Shown here in pieces: positions 1-11,470 of a stretch of DNA of 64,000 bases. Position 1 is the stretch's first letter; each line of letters begins with the position of its first letter. Under the pieces are notes generated by a model. The model searched no databases. It had not been told where the DNA came from and worked only from the letters and a program-made list of their open reading frames with translations. The translations under genes and the position numbers were made by a program. Source of the DNA: Lepidodermella squamata (lineage: Eukaryota; Gastrotricha); NCBI GenBank assembly GCA_047495785.1, contig JBLDXI010000034.1:930001-994000 (forward strand), in the 5' to 3' direction.

Positions 1-1181
1 ACGGGACAAATGGCGATATGGCTTTTATTTATCCGTTCAGTAACGAAGGTCCCTACGCAATCGCGTCATACTCAAGGCGCATCGACACGTCTTGCACGTC
101 GTTCTCATTTCAAAAATTCCCGTTCGACTCACTGAAATGTTCGATTGTAATGGAACCCGATGAAGGTGTCGATTACGTCAATATGGATATCAAATTTTTC
201 GGCGTGGATACATCGGCCGGCGATAGCCTTATGAGTGATACTGATGTATGGGAACTCGCTTATCCCGATGACTTGGGTAGAACCTTCACTTGGGAAGTCG
301 TCAATGTTACAGAATCTGCGGATGTGATATCAAGAATGGTTCTAACGTGTAGATTTCATCGAAAGTACAACTACTACATAGCTAATATGATGATACCGAC
401 CTATGCAACTTTCGTCCTTCAAGTTGCGTGCTTGGTTCTTCCGCCAATTCTCTCAGACAGGTAAACTAATTCTTTTGAAACTTTCCCTTCACCTTTGCTG
501 CTCACCAATTTTTCTAAAATATTTCTACGGTTTTCTAAATTTTTTCTAAACTTTCTGAAATTCAGGAAAATTCAGGAAAATTGAGAATAATTCAGGAAAA
601 AATCCGAAAATTTTTAAATATTTCAGGAAAAATCAACATAAACCAGAAAAATTTATAATAAATTCAGATAAATTTAGAAAAAAATTAGAAAAATATAGAA
701 AAATTCTGGAAAACTTGGGGAAATCGGACCATAGTTTTTACAATTATTGCGATTTTCTGAACGTTCCCACTATTTTTCATAATTTTCTCTAAATTATCTG
801 TATTTCTAGCAGTATGTTGGACATTTTTTAATTATACTTCCACGCTTTTTTAGACCCGCCTTTGCTATGGCGGCAGTTCTAGCGAATTCCGTGCTACTGA
901 CCCTGGTTTTCGACAGCATTCCTCGAACTTCCGAACTGGTTTACTTCGTCGTGATGACCATCATAAAATTCGTAACCGGCCTAGCTATAACGGTATACAC
1001 GCTCGTTACAGCAGCTCTAGCTGTCCACTACAGAAAGTCAACTTTCCAACTCGCTAAATACTCAATTCGTGTTCTTCGCTTCTCCGATGTTTTAGCTGCC
1101 TCGGTGACTAGTCTTATCGTGATTATTGCTGATATAGTTTTATTTGCTAACATGCTGTCTACGCCTGACTATGAAATTTGA
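1..1181 (+). CDS. Cys-loop ligand-gated ion channel, 3' part (5' end outside window)
   Basis: Two exons are seen, 1..460 and 854..1181, joined in phase 2 across a 393-nt AT-rich intron (GTAAAC...TTTTTTAG). The frame is open from the window edge, so the start and most of the ligand-binding domain lie upstream. The protein shows the signature Cys-loop around FPFD (first Cys near base 109, second near 154), the end of the extracellular domain, then four membrane segments: M1 after the NMMIP turn, M2 at the start of exon 2, M3 directly after, and M4 near the C-terminus, ending in YEI. The M3-M4 loop is short. Such receptors are pentameric plasma-membrane channels opened by a transmitter; ligand and ion selectivity cannot be read here. 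The Cys-loop has 14 residues between the cysteines rather than 13. The stop is only 10 bp from the stop of the convergent protease gene, so 3' UTRs must overlap. Confidence 0.88.
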
Positions 1182-1191
1182 AATGAAAACA

Positions 1192-2505
1192 TCACGCAAG
1201 TACTGGGTAAACACCGTTGGTAGCTATGCCACACATGTTGTTTGCATTTCGCAGCAGTTTCATATAGCCATTCTCACCCCACCAAGTTCCCCAGCTGTTT
1301 TTCAGCAGCCAATATGGTTTCCTAGTCACTAGATCATTGCCGTAGCCGATCAATAACATCGCATGGGTAAGGGTCGTACTTTCACATAGGACCTCAGAGT
1401 AAACTCCAGACGAGTAGTATAGGAATGACGTAGGGCGGCCATCAACAGCTACAGCAACCGGTCCACTCTGCAAGGCCTCTAATAAGGCAGTCTCATTGCC
1501 GTAATCCACCTCAATAAACGGCTCATCTTTCGATAATGGGCCATATTTCGTAACCCGGTTAAAGTTACATTGATCATTCGTTTTCCCGATGAAAGGATAC
1601 TGAGTTAACGAGTTGATCCCTCCATTCAGTTGAATGTATCGATAGGACGCAGCGATATCCCCACCGGCACATCCTAAATTGCCTTGATTCGAACTGCAAT
1701 CGATTAGGTTTTGCATTGATAACTCGACCATTCGACGATTCTTGAGGTACAGCCGGCTCTCCAGAGCTCCAACCGCGGCGAAGGAGTAGCAGGCCCCGCA
1801 AGATTTCTGGTCCTTAACTGGGGAAACAGCTCCTCTAGTTCTCCAATCTAGCTCGCGAGGGTAATTCGATGCCTTCTGAGCTCCAGATGCTCCGCTAGGT
1901 CCTTTTGTCACCTCTGTATTCGGTAATTTCGACCCAGAGGTTCCAGATTTACTAGAAAATCGGAAATATTGAGATTTTAAGGTGGGGTTTTGATTCCCTT
2001 ACCCGGTTGTAGTTGTCTCCGCATTTTCCCTGGTCCTTTTTGGGGGAGAAGTCGTTCTCGGAGGTCTAGTTGTGATGACTGGTTTCGAAGTTGTTGTCGT
2101 TGATCGTTGCCTAGCTGGTTTTGTTGGCAGGAGGCCGAAGCGGGTTCTAGCCACTTCTTCCGGGTCCAAATCCGCGAGTTGGTTGAGTTTCACTTCAAAG
2201 TCAGCCTCGCCACTCTTTCTTTTCAGATTCTGCTGTAGGACGAAATTTCTGTTCCGTTTGAAGACATTGTATCGATGAACTTCTTCAGTCTCATCGCCTA
2301 AAACTCGGCTTTGGGAGTCATTGTCAAATGCAGAGTAGCCATCCGGTCGGAACTCTTGCTTCCAGGCCAGCCATTCTTGATCGATTTGAGTGGGTGGCGT
2401 GACTTGCTCACTATTTGTGACTTCAACATTCAAACCTGCGTGGTAATCGTCAGAAAAAACGTGAGCGAAAAACAAGACGATAAACAAAATGCGTGAGAAG
2501 AACAT
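1192..2505 (-). CDS. Secreted cathepsin-L-like cysteine protease with Thr-rich linker
   Basis: Exons 2505..2003 and 1951..1192 are joined across a 51-nt intron (GTAAGG...TTTTCTAG, phase 2), giving about 420 aa. An N-terminal signal peptide is followed by an I29-type inhibitory propeptide (an E/R/F/N pattern around EEVHRYNVFKRN, then FEVKLNQLADL). A Thr/Pro/Arg-rich linker of about 50 residues follows, then the papain-family enzyme. Catalytic residues are present: Gln in VKDQ, Cys in CGACYSFA, His in THAMLLIGYG and Asn in KNSWG. CGACYSFA differs from the common CGSCWAFS, with Tyr replacing Trp. The likely role is protein breakdown in a lysosome, gut or secretion, with the propeptide keeping the enzyme inactive until cleaved. 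The mucin-like linker is not part of a usual cathepsin L and is shared with the second protease at 5.1-6.5 kb, so the two are paralogues. Confidence 0.9.
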
Positions 2506-2933
2506 TATGATTATGTCAAGTCGACTAGTAGCTTATGGCTGAACATCTCTACTCACGTTACACGATGCGTGGTTGTAGCCATCAATGACTCATTCATTCA
2601 GCTTTCAGCTTTCAGCCAAATATTACTGCCACGAAAGCCAGTTTTTTCTTCGAAATGAGAACCGAATTATAGATTTTTGTAAAAATGTTGAAATAATTTT
2701 CTCATGAATAAGTCATGAGATGCCAGGGTTTTTACTGCGCCAGGCTTCAAAGCCAGCTAAAGCCTGCTCTTTTGATAGGCGTATCACCTTTAGTCGATGG
2801 ATGTCGTTAGAGCCATCGATTTTCCCATCAATTATTCACTTCAAGCCTCATGCTGGAGCTGTATTTTAAAGCAGCCAACCTACCAAGGATTCTGCGTTGT
2901 TTGCACTAAGCGACATCTTACTAAGGCAGAGCA
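2506..2933. other. Intergenic, divergent promoter space
   Basis: This gap lies between the starts of the minus-strand protease and the first plus-strand copy of the small two-exon family. No coding signal is seen. It presumably holds both promoters. Confidence 0.5.
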
Positions 2934-3398
2934 ATGGTATCGAGTTGGGATGTTGATAAGGCGAAAATGTCCCTTGAAAGCTTCTATAGCAGGGCTGACG
3001 TAGCTGCTGATACTCGTCAGGGCGAAGCAACTTGGATAGCTCAACATGCCGACGAATTGTAAATTTCGAACTCTATAAAACTGTCTGACAAATTTAATTT
3101 TTTCTTAAAATATAGCTTTGATGATATTGACAGCGAGCGGCGTAAAGATGGGCTGCTGTCTCCGGAGGAAATCGAAATTCTCGTAGCGGCAAATCAAGCC
3201 CTAACGAAAGACGCTTGTTTCAGTCGATTTGCAAAGTTTATGAATCCGGTGGTAAAGGAGCTACATACTACGTCGGATGCTGGGCCGGTTAATCGAGCGA
3301 AATTCCGCGATGTATTCGAACGCGTTTTCACCCGATGTGCCACACAGGAATGGGGAGTTGTTATCCCACCTGGTGGAGTTTGGGCTATGAAAAACTGA
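2934..3398 (+). CDS. Small two-exon protein of unknown function, copy A (135 aa)
   Basis: Exons 2934..3058 and 3116..3398 (intron 57 nt, GTAAAT...TATAG, phase 2). The start ATG opens MVSSWDVDKAKMSLESFY, a beginning shared with copies B and C. No signal peptide or membrane segment is seen, so the protein is probably intracellular. Copies are alignable end to end and all finish in a CATQEWGVVIPPGGVWAM segment, the most conserved part. The middle has an acidic DIDxERRKDGLLSPEEI stretch that recalls an EF-hand loop but does not fit its spacing. Conserved cysteines occur near DACF and TRCATQ. I do not recognise the family. All three copies have the intron at the same place, showing duplication of a whole gene. 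Confidence 0.82.
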
Positions 3399-3967
3399 CC
3401 GGATCTATCTCAGAGTTGATGATATATTCTATTGAGAACTATGTTCGTTATTTACCTCAATTTCGTTATTTTTTGGTTTACTGACGAGACTAGGTAAAAT
3501 CTCTAGAAACGGGCAGATTTTATGTATTTGACTCCTAGCCGTTTTGAGGAAATGAAAATTTCAGAAAGACTCAGTGCGAACACACAGCAATTGAAACTTT
3601 CAATAAAACGCGCTTTATTCTGGTGGCTAGGATTTTCTAGTTTCTATCTGCGTACACTAGACCACTCTGGCGTGAACCGCCAGCTCAGATCTATGCCTTC
3701 AGTTATGAAATGTAAAATAAGCCTGGAAGAGTAACGAAAATCTATTGTAGATAATTGAACAGCGGATGCCAGCGTGTGTGCTCGTCTCGCCTTCGGTCAA
3801 TAATGACAGCAAAAAATTTCGCAATAACACACACACGGAATCGATAGTTCACTCAATGATTAAGCGAATGAACTGACGGAATGAAAAATCATTCTGTACT
3901 ATACAGCAAAAGCCAGCGCGCAGATTTTATTATATTGCTGAAAATCTAACGCTAGAGAATTTAAAAT
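3399..3967. other. Intergenic between copies A and B
   Basis: No gene is recognised. A short open frame at 3522-3734 has no support from paralogues. The 200 bp before copy B presumably contains its promoter. Confidence 0.4.
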
Positions 3968-4423
3968 ATGGTCTCGCCCTGGGATGTTGATAAGGCGAAA
4001 ATGTCTCTTGAGAGCTTCTACTGCAGGGCTGATGTAGCTGCGGATACTCGACAGGGCGAAGCTACCTGGATTGTCCAACACGCTGATGATTTGTAAGCTT
4101 CTCCTCTTCCTTAATCTTTCTTTAAAATTGGAGTTTTACCTCTTAGTTTCGATGACGTAGACATGAGAAAAGACGGCGTGCTTTGGCCGAAGGAGATCGA
4201 CATCCTAGCCGCAGCTAACGAAGCCTTAATGAAGGACGCTTGCTTCAGGCGATTCGCGAAATTTATGAATCCTGTGATCAAAGAGCTGGACAGTACGTCG
4301 GATGCGGGGCCGGTTAATCGAGCGAAATTCCGCGAGGTTTTCGAGCGAGTTTTCACCCGATGTGCCACGCAAGAATGGGGAGTTGTCATTCCGCCTGGTG
4401 GAGTTTGGGCTATGACGAATTGA
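3968..4423 (+). CDS. Small two-exon protein of unknown function, copy B (133 aa)
   Basis: Exons 3968..4092 and 4147..4423 (intron 54 nt, GTAAGC...CTCTTAG, phase 2). This is a paralogue of the genes at 2934 and 8180, with the same intron position and the same conserved C-terminal tail. It is two to three residues shorter in the acidic loop (DVDMRKDGVLWPKEI) and has Trp where the others have Ser. The reading frame is intact. It is convergent with the second protease gene; an AATAAA signal lies at 4533-4538, about 110 bp after the stop. Function unknown. Confidence 0.82.
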
Positions 4424-5126
4424 CTCAACTTTTTCCGAACTCCCAACTGCTGATATAAAAACACTGCGTTCTTGTTGTTATGTTCATACAACCTGATATA
4501 TTTTTTGAATGTTATTGAACTACTCCGTATCCAATAAACTTCGTCAGAACCTCATCTTAGCATTCAAATATCACAGCAATATCTGCAGGGGCTCTATAAT
4601 CTCCCAAAATGGCACCATTGTGTAAACCAACGTAGGGTAAAGAATCTGAATTGCCTTCAAATGGGAAAATTGGGGATAGTTAGCTTGAAATTAGCTTGAT
4701 TTGAAAATAACCAACTCCTCGAAGAAATCCAAGATTCCAAATCCAAATCCGAACTCTAACTAATCCATTGTCTTTTTTTACAGCTGAGCTTTCCAACTTT
4801 TTCTAAAAACGGATGAATGGATCTTAAATAAATAAATAAAAAACTGTACAAAGTGGTCTTAGCAGCTAGCAGCTTTATTCTAGGAAAATCACCAGAAAGC
4901 TCCGGGAAGAAAGATGAAGACCCAGAGCTTCGCGGTCAATCTTGAAAATTATGGAGATGGAAAGGAAATCGGAAAAAATCGCCAACATCTCAAAGAATGT
5001 GCCGCTTTCTTAACTTCATGGATTACTGTTGAAAAGTGACTTTCCGGCATTGCATTTTCTCGATGGGGAGAGCTTCATCCATTCATTTATCGGCATTTAT
5101 GTTAAAATTCGGAAGTCAGACTTAAG
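4424..5126. other. Convergent intergenic region with polyadenylation signals
   Basis: A plus-strand AATAAA at 4533-4538 can serve copy B. A minus-strand AATAAA (TTTATT at 4874-4879) can serve the protease downstream. No open frame with support is seen. Confidence 0.45.
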
Positions 5127-6525
5127 TTATGCCATTATAGGATAAATAGCGTTTGTTGCAATGCCACAATGATTAGAGCCACGTAGCATTCGAATGAAGC
5201 CCGTTTCGCCCCAATTAGAGCCCCATGAATTCTGGACCAGCCAATACGGCTTCGACGTTTTGCTATCTTTTCCATAACCAACAACCGTAACAGCATGGTT
5301 CTGGGCGTTCGGATCGCACATCGCGTCGTAATACACCCCTCCAGCGTAGAAGTAAAACGACTGAAGCGATGCATCAATCGCAACGGTAACTGGGCCGAGC
5401 TGAATTGCATCCATTAAGGCGGACTCGTTTTTAGCCGGCAGCTCTACATAGTCAGTTATAGCACCGAATTTCGCGCTAGCCGAGTCGTTGAACAGGCACT
5501 TCACATTCTGTTGATAGGCGTAGGGGTAGGCCAGATTCGAGTTAAGACCGCCTTTTGCCTGTATGTAGTCATAGGCTTGGCTTATATCAGCCCCGTCGCA
5601 GCCAGCTGCTCCAAACTCCTGGGCACAGTCAACTAAATTTTGGGGCGATAGAGGTATCAGGCTCTGATTCTTCGCTTTCGCATAATGGCCCGCAACAGTA
5701 TGAGCAACGCTGAAAGCCCAGCAAGCCCCGCAGTCGAGTTGGTCGCCAACCGGTGACACTATACCAGCCGCTCGCCAGTCCAACTGATCAGGGTACTGAA
5801 CCGCAATCGATTTCGGCTGTGTTGTTGTAGGCGTAGTCGCTTTCGTAGTGGTCGTTGTTTGGCCTCTTTTCGTTGTAGTAGTCGTGGTCTTCAGCGTAGT
5901 TGTTGTTGTCGTTGCTGGTTTTTTGCTGGTTCTAGTCCTAGTTCTGTTGCTTTTCTTGAATCCTAACCGCCTCTGCTGGATCTCGGTTGTATTCAAATCT
6001 GCCAGGTCGTTGAGTTTAACTTCAAAGGTAACTTCCCCGCGTTTCTTCTTTTCGTTATGGGCTTTTACGAAGTCTTCGTTCGACTTGAAATTTCGATACT
6101 TGTTATCATCATCGTCGTCATTATCGTCGTCGTTGTAATCCTTAGATGAATTTCGCTTCGGCCGGCTTCGTTTATCAGTTTTCCATTGCTGATAACCATC
6201 GTCGTTGTCCTGAGGTTTCGGCTTCTTACCAGAGTCTTGAGGTCCGGCGATTCGCTGCTGGTTTTTGCTCTGATTCGCCTGATTGTTCGCACCACTGATA
6301 GATTGTTGCTTGGGATTACTTGGGGAAGTTGGCTGATTTCGGCCGCTGCCTTGATCGCGATCGTTACCAGGTCTATCCCGATCATTACCCGGTCTATCTC
6401 GATTGTTTCCACCACCAGCTTTGAAAATTGTAGTAATGACAAAATCTCCCTTATATCCGCTGAAAAACTTTACCAACAATTACCAGGATAGCCGCTAAGC
6501 AAAGCGTTGTCAGTAATTTCTCCAT
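5127..6525 (-). CDS. Secreted cathepsin-L-like protease with acidic/Arg-rich propeptide and poly-Thr linker
   Basis: A short first exon, 6525..6474, encodes a signal peptide (MEKLLTTLCLAAILVIV). It joins in phase 1 across a 55-nt intron (GTAAAG...TTCAAAG) to 6418..5127, giving about 447 aa. After the signal come repeats of NRDRPGND type, a Gln/Asn/Ser-rich stretch, an Asp-rich run within a shortened I29 propeptide (ending FEVKLNDLADL), a linker dominated by Thr, and the papain-family enzyme. Catalytic Gln (VGDQ), Cys (CGACWAFS), His (NHAVTVVGYG) and Asn (QNSWGSNWG) are all present, so the enzyme should be active. The propeptide has lost part of its usual helix pattern and gained charge. The poly-Thr linker is a likely O-glycosylation target (inference). 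Paralogue of the gene at 1.2-2.5 kb. Confidence 0.88.
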
Positions 6526-8179
6526 TTCGGTTTGAAAATATTGAGCTCAAAATTGGAGTAATCGACTTACTGCCCATTGCGAAGAGGATTGGTTTTGAAA
6601 TGTTACACTCTTGTTTACGAAGTCGTGCTTGATACGTGGGTGTACCACGACAGAACGTTAAATTGCCATTGTTTTTTTCTGTGGTAGTGTGCGTCATTGC
6701 CTATAGCCAGTAAGAGAGTTCAATTGCTGGCATACATTCAATATTACAGCGGAGAAAATCGGTAGATCTCGCCATGAGACGGAACGGATTGATAGGCCTC
6801 TGGCTTATAGCTGAATGCTGATTGCTGACAGTTATTATCTAAAATAATTTATTTGTACAATACCATTTTTGCAGCACGGCCGGACCGGACGAAAAATGAA
6901 CAGAAAGCCCGCAGTTTCGTCAATTTTGAGAGGTTGTGGAGCATGTTTATGTGGAAAATCTCCGGCAGCTCCACGATTGAAGATCGCACCCCTTATGGGA
7001 CCCAAATTTCGAAGGGCTCACGATCAGACAATTTAAATATAATTCGACTCGAAATAGTCAAAGGAGACAAAGACTGATGAGTCTGAGGAACGGGTAAACA
7101 ATTTCTTTTCCCCAAATTGAAAAAGATTAGCTTTGGTATTTTGCCATTTCCTGATCAAAAGCGGATATTTAATTATTTTTTCGAAAAATCATTCTTGTGG
7201 CCTAAGCTATCCTTTTTATTGCAGATTTCAGTAAACAGCGACTTCCAGTTTCCATAAAATTCTTTAATTTTTTCCCCCTTATATCATTCAACAGTTGATA
7301 AATTGTCTTTTCTCTTTTTTCTGATTCATTGCCCGCAGGGACTCGTGGGGTAATTTATGTTGCCACGCGTAATTTGACTAACATAAAATCCGATCCTATT
7401 TATCTTTTCGCGCTCCGTGACAATGCAAGATATTCTCACATTATCGATCGCCTTGCCCCGCCTCGCCAGAAAAAAGGCCACCACGGATGTGCTAGCGGCA
7501 GCACAGCACATAAACATACATATTCCCAATTTACATAAAATTTGCCCTGTGTCCTCAATAGAACACTATAGAGTGCAAATGGCCATACTAAAATACCATG
7601 CTTGTGTAATCATTCGCTATCTTGCTCATTCTTATCGCTAGTTACATTTATATAGCCGCCGCATTCTGATTTGTTCTTATCTTTCAATCCAGGCTTTTTA
7701 CATTGTTTATTATTCCCAGCGATATTAATCAAGAAAAAATCAATTGAATAAAATAATAATACGGTTTTAATTTAGGAATCGTGTGACTTGCGATAGCCAT
7801 AAGCCTATAGATTTTGAAGATATCCGTTGCGAATGGCGCAATGTTTTCGCCATTGTTTTTCTTGTGTTTGCCATCCAAATAATTAGCACTGTGCCGGGTA
7901 ATGTAATTGCTCGATATATAGGTGAAACTATACTCATTGCTATACGCAACCCGTAATAAATCGAAGTATCGATCGCTTTCTCTCTCCCTCTCTCCCGCTC
8001 GCCATAATGAATGAGGTTCAATAGCGTATAGTGAGTGTATTTAAATACAGACGAAATATCACGCGGCGCATAAAAATCAAAATTTATTAAAAAAATACCC
8101 TCCAGTGCTAGATCAAGCGTGAGTGATTCATTTACAGCGTTTTTCCACACTTTTTAGACCGCCTGATTAACTAGCGACA
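6526..8179. other. Long intergenic region
   Basis: AT-rich DNA between the second protease and copy C. Several open frames of 60-127 codons occur (for example 7326-7529 and 7767-8150), but none shows a recognisable domain, signal peptide, or paralogue. The last 100-200 bp before 8180 presumably hold the copy C promoter. Confidence 0.4.
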
Positions 8180-8641
8180 ATGGTTTCGACTTGGGATGTT
8201 GATCGAGCTAAAATGTCTCTTGAAAGCTTCTACAGCCGGGCCGACGTAGCTGCTGAAACTCGACAAGGCGAGGCTGAATGGATAGTCCAACATGCCGATG
8301 AATTGTAAGTTCCTATTGCTATAACCAGCTAATTTTAATCGTGGAAATTTCATAGCTTCGATGATATTGATAACGAGCGGCGTAAGGATGGTCTCTTATC
8401 CCCGGAGGAAATCGATATTCTAGTCGCGGCTAATCAAGCCCTGCTGAAAGACGCGTGTTTCAGCCGATTCGCGAAGTTCATGAATCCTGTGATCAAAGAG
8501 CTGGACAGTACGTCAGATGTTGGCCCGGTTGATCGGCCGAAATTCCGCGAGGTGTTCGAGCGAGTTTTCACCCGATGTGCCACGCAAGAATGGGGCGTTG
8601 TCATCCCGCCCGGTGGAGTTTGGGCTATGAAAAAGAATTAG
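8180..8641 (+). CDS. Small two-exon protein of unknown function, copy C (136 aa)
   Basis: Exons 8180..8304 and 8356..8641 (intron 51 nt, GTAAGT...TTCATAG, phase 2). Third member of the family at 2934 and 3968, separated from them by the second protease gene and a 1.6-kb spacer. The frame is intact and ends in AMKKN. It shares the DIDNERRKDGLLSPEEI segment with copy A and the KELDSTSD segment with copy B, so each copy carries a different mix of the variable positions. Function unknown; probably cytoplasmic because no signal peptide or membrane segment is present. Confidence 0.82.
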
Positions 8642-9760
8642 GAGAAAATATCAAATTCTTCACGATTGATGCATCAATTATATACCATGGAATATGATCA
8701 TTTTGTGTCATAATATACACTGAATATTCAATGTGATGGTCCTTTCGTTTCTTCTGCAAAGTAAATCACTTTAATTCTGCAAAAAGAAGCAATGTTTTTT
8801 GAAATGGCGCAATGCAGTTAACAATTGCGGTTGGCTTTTTGTAAAATTGATAGGGCTTTTACAGCCGGAAGTTTCAGTTTTTCCATGGGCTCTGGATTCT
8901 AGGGAAATTTCCAATATTCTACCTGAACTTTTTTTAATTAATTTAGTTTAATCAAAAAGCAGAATATCTTTTAGCGGAACCAAATTTGCCTAATGCGGAA
9001 CCACGTTTGGCTGTAGCGGAACCAAATTTTATATAGGCAAGGGGCCGTTTTCCTAATATTTGTACGAAATTAGAGTAAATTGGGAGTTTTACAGTGAAGA
9101 ATGCGTCGAATGCAGAATTTTACGCTGAATTGAATGATGATTTATTTAAAAATTATGCTTATCCTACATGACATCCTTGAAAGTTTCGAAAGGTGGTTTC
9201 ACGCCCATTGAAAACTCCAGAATCCAGAATCTGGTTCCGCTGTGAGTGAGACTCATTTAAAAATTCAATTTTTAGGTGGATCCACTGTTAATTAGGATTC
9301 TGCCGGCTATGAATAAGCCGAACTTAACGAAAGCCGCCTTAAATGGGGTTTTACGAGAGAACAAGTTACGCATTAAGGACGTACATTGTCGGCAATTTGC
9401 TTATACCAAAGCCTTAACCGGATGCCCTTAACAGAGGGCAGTATTTGTTAGTTCAACGGCTTCCTAATCCTGAGGAAGGAAGTGAGATGAAAGATGAATG
9501 TTGATATTTTTTGTTAGGAAGCCTGATGAATGGTGCCATTTTTTGCGCAATATAAAACCGCATTAAGCTAGACGCCTTAACTTATGTGCTCGTGCCGTTG
9601 TTTCAATCTTATAGTAAAAACTCACAACAGCGTGAAAAAATAGCTGCAACAGGCAACATTTCACGCCAGCACATTGTCATTATATAAACAAACACTGCAT
9701 ATAAGACCTGGTTTATTAAGTTGCCCGGTTAGACCGACTACATCTCATCAAAACAGGAAA
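8642..9760. other. Intergenic, with a short imperfect tandem repeat
   Basis: At 8971-9032 a unit of about 22 bp containing GCGGAACCAAATTT occurs three times with changes. The rest has no recognised gene. The elongase start lies at the right end, just after an AAAACAG that could be a splice acceptor. Confidence 0.4.
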
Positions 9761-11024
9761 ATGCCTTACAGCGACAGGTCTATTGTTCTGCGCAACCTAA
9801 CGGGCACCTTTGACAACACTGCAGATGTTTGGTTCGCGTTTGAATTGAATTTCCCGCATCCTCAAGTTTTGGCATGGTTCCAACAAAATCGCCACCTCAG
9901 CATTTACATTGCTGTGATTTACGCAGCTTTAACGCTAATCGGCCAAAGAATAATGGCTAGCAGAAGTCCTTTCGAACTTCGAAAGCCGTTATTCCTGTGG
10001 AATGTGTTCATGGCAGCTTTCAGTCTCTTTTTGACCATCCGCCTTTTGCCCTTCATGCTTCGCAGGCTGTACCACTCAACTTTTGTGAGGAGGAATGAAT
10101 CTTAGCTTATTAGATTATCCTTCACTTTTTTATTATTTTTAGTATGGAGCAATATGCGATGGGACCTATGAAGATTTAATTCAGGTAAATCCGTGAAAAA
10201 TTACTTATTTCAGCAATCAGCATTCAGCCACCTTAAAACCCCATTTTGTTGTATGTTTCAGATTATCATGTGGCTCGAGATTTTCGCAATTACAAAAGTC
10301 CTGGAATTCGTCGATACCCTTTTCATCGTATTGCGGAAACAATACCTCCATTTCATACACTGGTATCATCACGCTACAGGTGAGTAAAACCTGAAATAGC
10401 CAAATTCAATCGATCTCTCTCTTTATTTATTTACCCAGTGATAATTGCATGCTGGTATGCTCAGGGTGCTGTTCAAGGTATATTTTTGTTTACCAAAGGT
10501 CAATGTCCCATTAATTGCCGATTTTACAGGCCCTGCCACATGTATCTATTTCGTAACAATGAACGCGTTTGTTCACTCAAGTATGTGAAAAAATTTGAAA
10601 ATCCTCTCCGTAATTTATCCCTATTTTTCAGTCATGTATAGCTATTACGGCCTTCGAGTGAGTTTTTTTTCGAAACTTCAAAATCGACTTGATCACTTTT
10701 TCTCATTAGGCTGTTCGCATCCGAGTGCCTCGGTTTATCAACATTACCATCACAAGCCTTCAAATAGGTGAATATATTTATCATAATTTTCCGGAATTTC
10801 AGGTCATAACTGGTTTTTTTGCAGCTCAAATGTTTTTCGGGATGATTATCAGCGCTGGGGCTGTTTACTACACCTTCCTACGACCCGACCTACCGTGCGA
10901 CGATGAACCGAAGCAAATTCTTGTGACATCGAGCGTTTACTTGTCGTTCTTCTTCCTGTTCTGCCGATACTTCTACAGGACTTACATTCGAAAGCAAGAA
11001 TCAAAGACTGAGAAAACTGATTAA
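9761..11024 (+). CDS. Very-long-chain fatty acid elongase (ELOVL/ELO family), eight exons
   Basis: Exons 9761..10084, 10143..10184, 10262..10379, 10439..10477, 10530..10580, 10632..10657, 10710..10767 and 10825..11024 join in frame to 285 aa, normal for the family. The signature elements follow in the expected order: [21 protein letters not shown] with the catalytic Hxx[17 protein letters not shown], then TSLQIAQMFFG. The last intron was placed at 10768..10824 because that acceptor restores the SLQIAQM segment; a nearer acceptor would break it and reading through would insert foreign residues. ELO proteins span the endoplasmic reticulum membrane and catalyse the condensation of malonyl-CoA with a long acyl-CoA. 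The C-terminus lacks a dilysine retrieval signal at the usual place. The first Met after AAAACAG was chosen; the upstream frame has no ATG. Substrate class cannot be assigned. Confidence 0.93.
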
Positions 11025-11470
11025 ATGATCATTTCAATTCACAGAAGCACGATAGTATTCCAGATTCTATTAAAAAACCGGAAATTCGTTTAAAAATAAA
11101 AAAATAGCAAAATTAATTACATTATGAAGAATTTTTTTTACAGGATGAGTACTCTAGGAATATTTTGGGTTCACGAGGAAATCGTCAAGGCCTTTGGCTA
11201 CCTAATAATTGAAGAGCTCTATTTCGATGCACAGAGATATAACTTGGACATCTAAAGCAACGAGCTTCTTTCTCTCAGAACTTTCCCTTTCAGAGGGAGG
11301 CGGAATGAAAAATCAAACCCTCAATGCTTCATCTCAAGCTTTTTCAGGATAGGCTTAATTTTACTTCATTTAACAAGCTCAAAAATCAAAGCAATAAAAA
11401 ATGACCGGGTATAGAAACAGAACGGGATTTAAAATGAATGATATGTCCAATCGATTGCAGGAACATTTAC
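11025..11470. other. Convergent intergenic
   Basis: AT-rich DNA between the elongase and the small Cys-rich gene. Nothing further recognised. Confidence 0.4.

Noticed and set aside
5848-6138. Valine-rich plus-strand open frame
   Set aside because: It is the antisense of the poly-Thr linker of the protease gene.
7074-7100. CTGATGAGTCTGAGG resembling a hammerhead core
   Set aside because: The GAAA strand and a proper stem II are missing.
2930-8641. EF-hand annotation for the small two-exon family
   Set aside because: Spacing of the acidic residues does not fit the 12-residue loop and lengths differ between copies.
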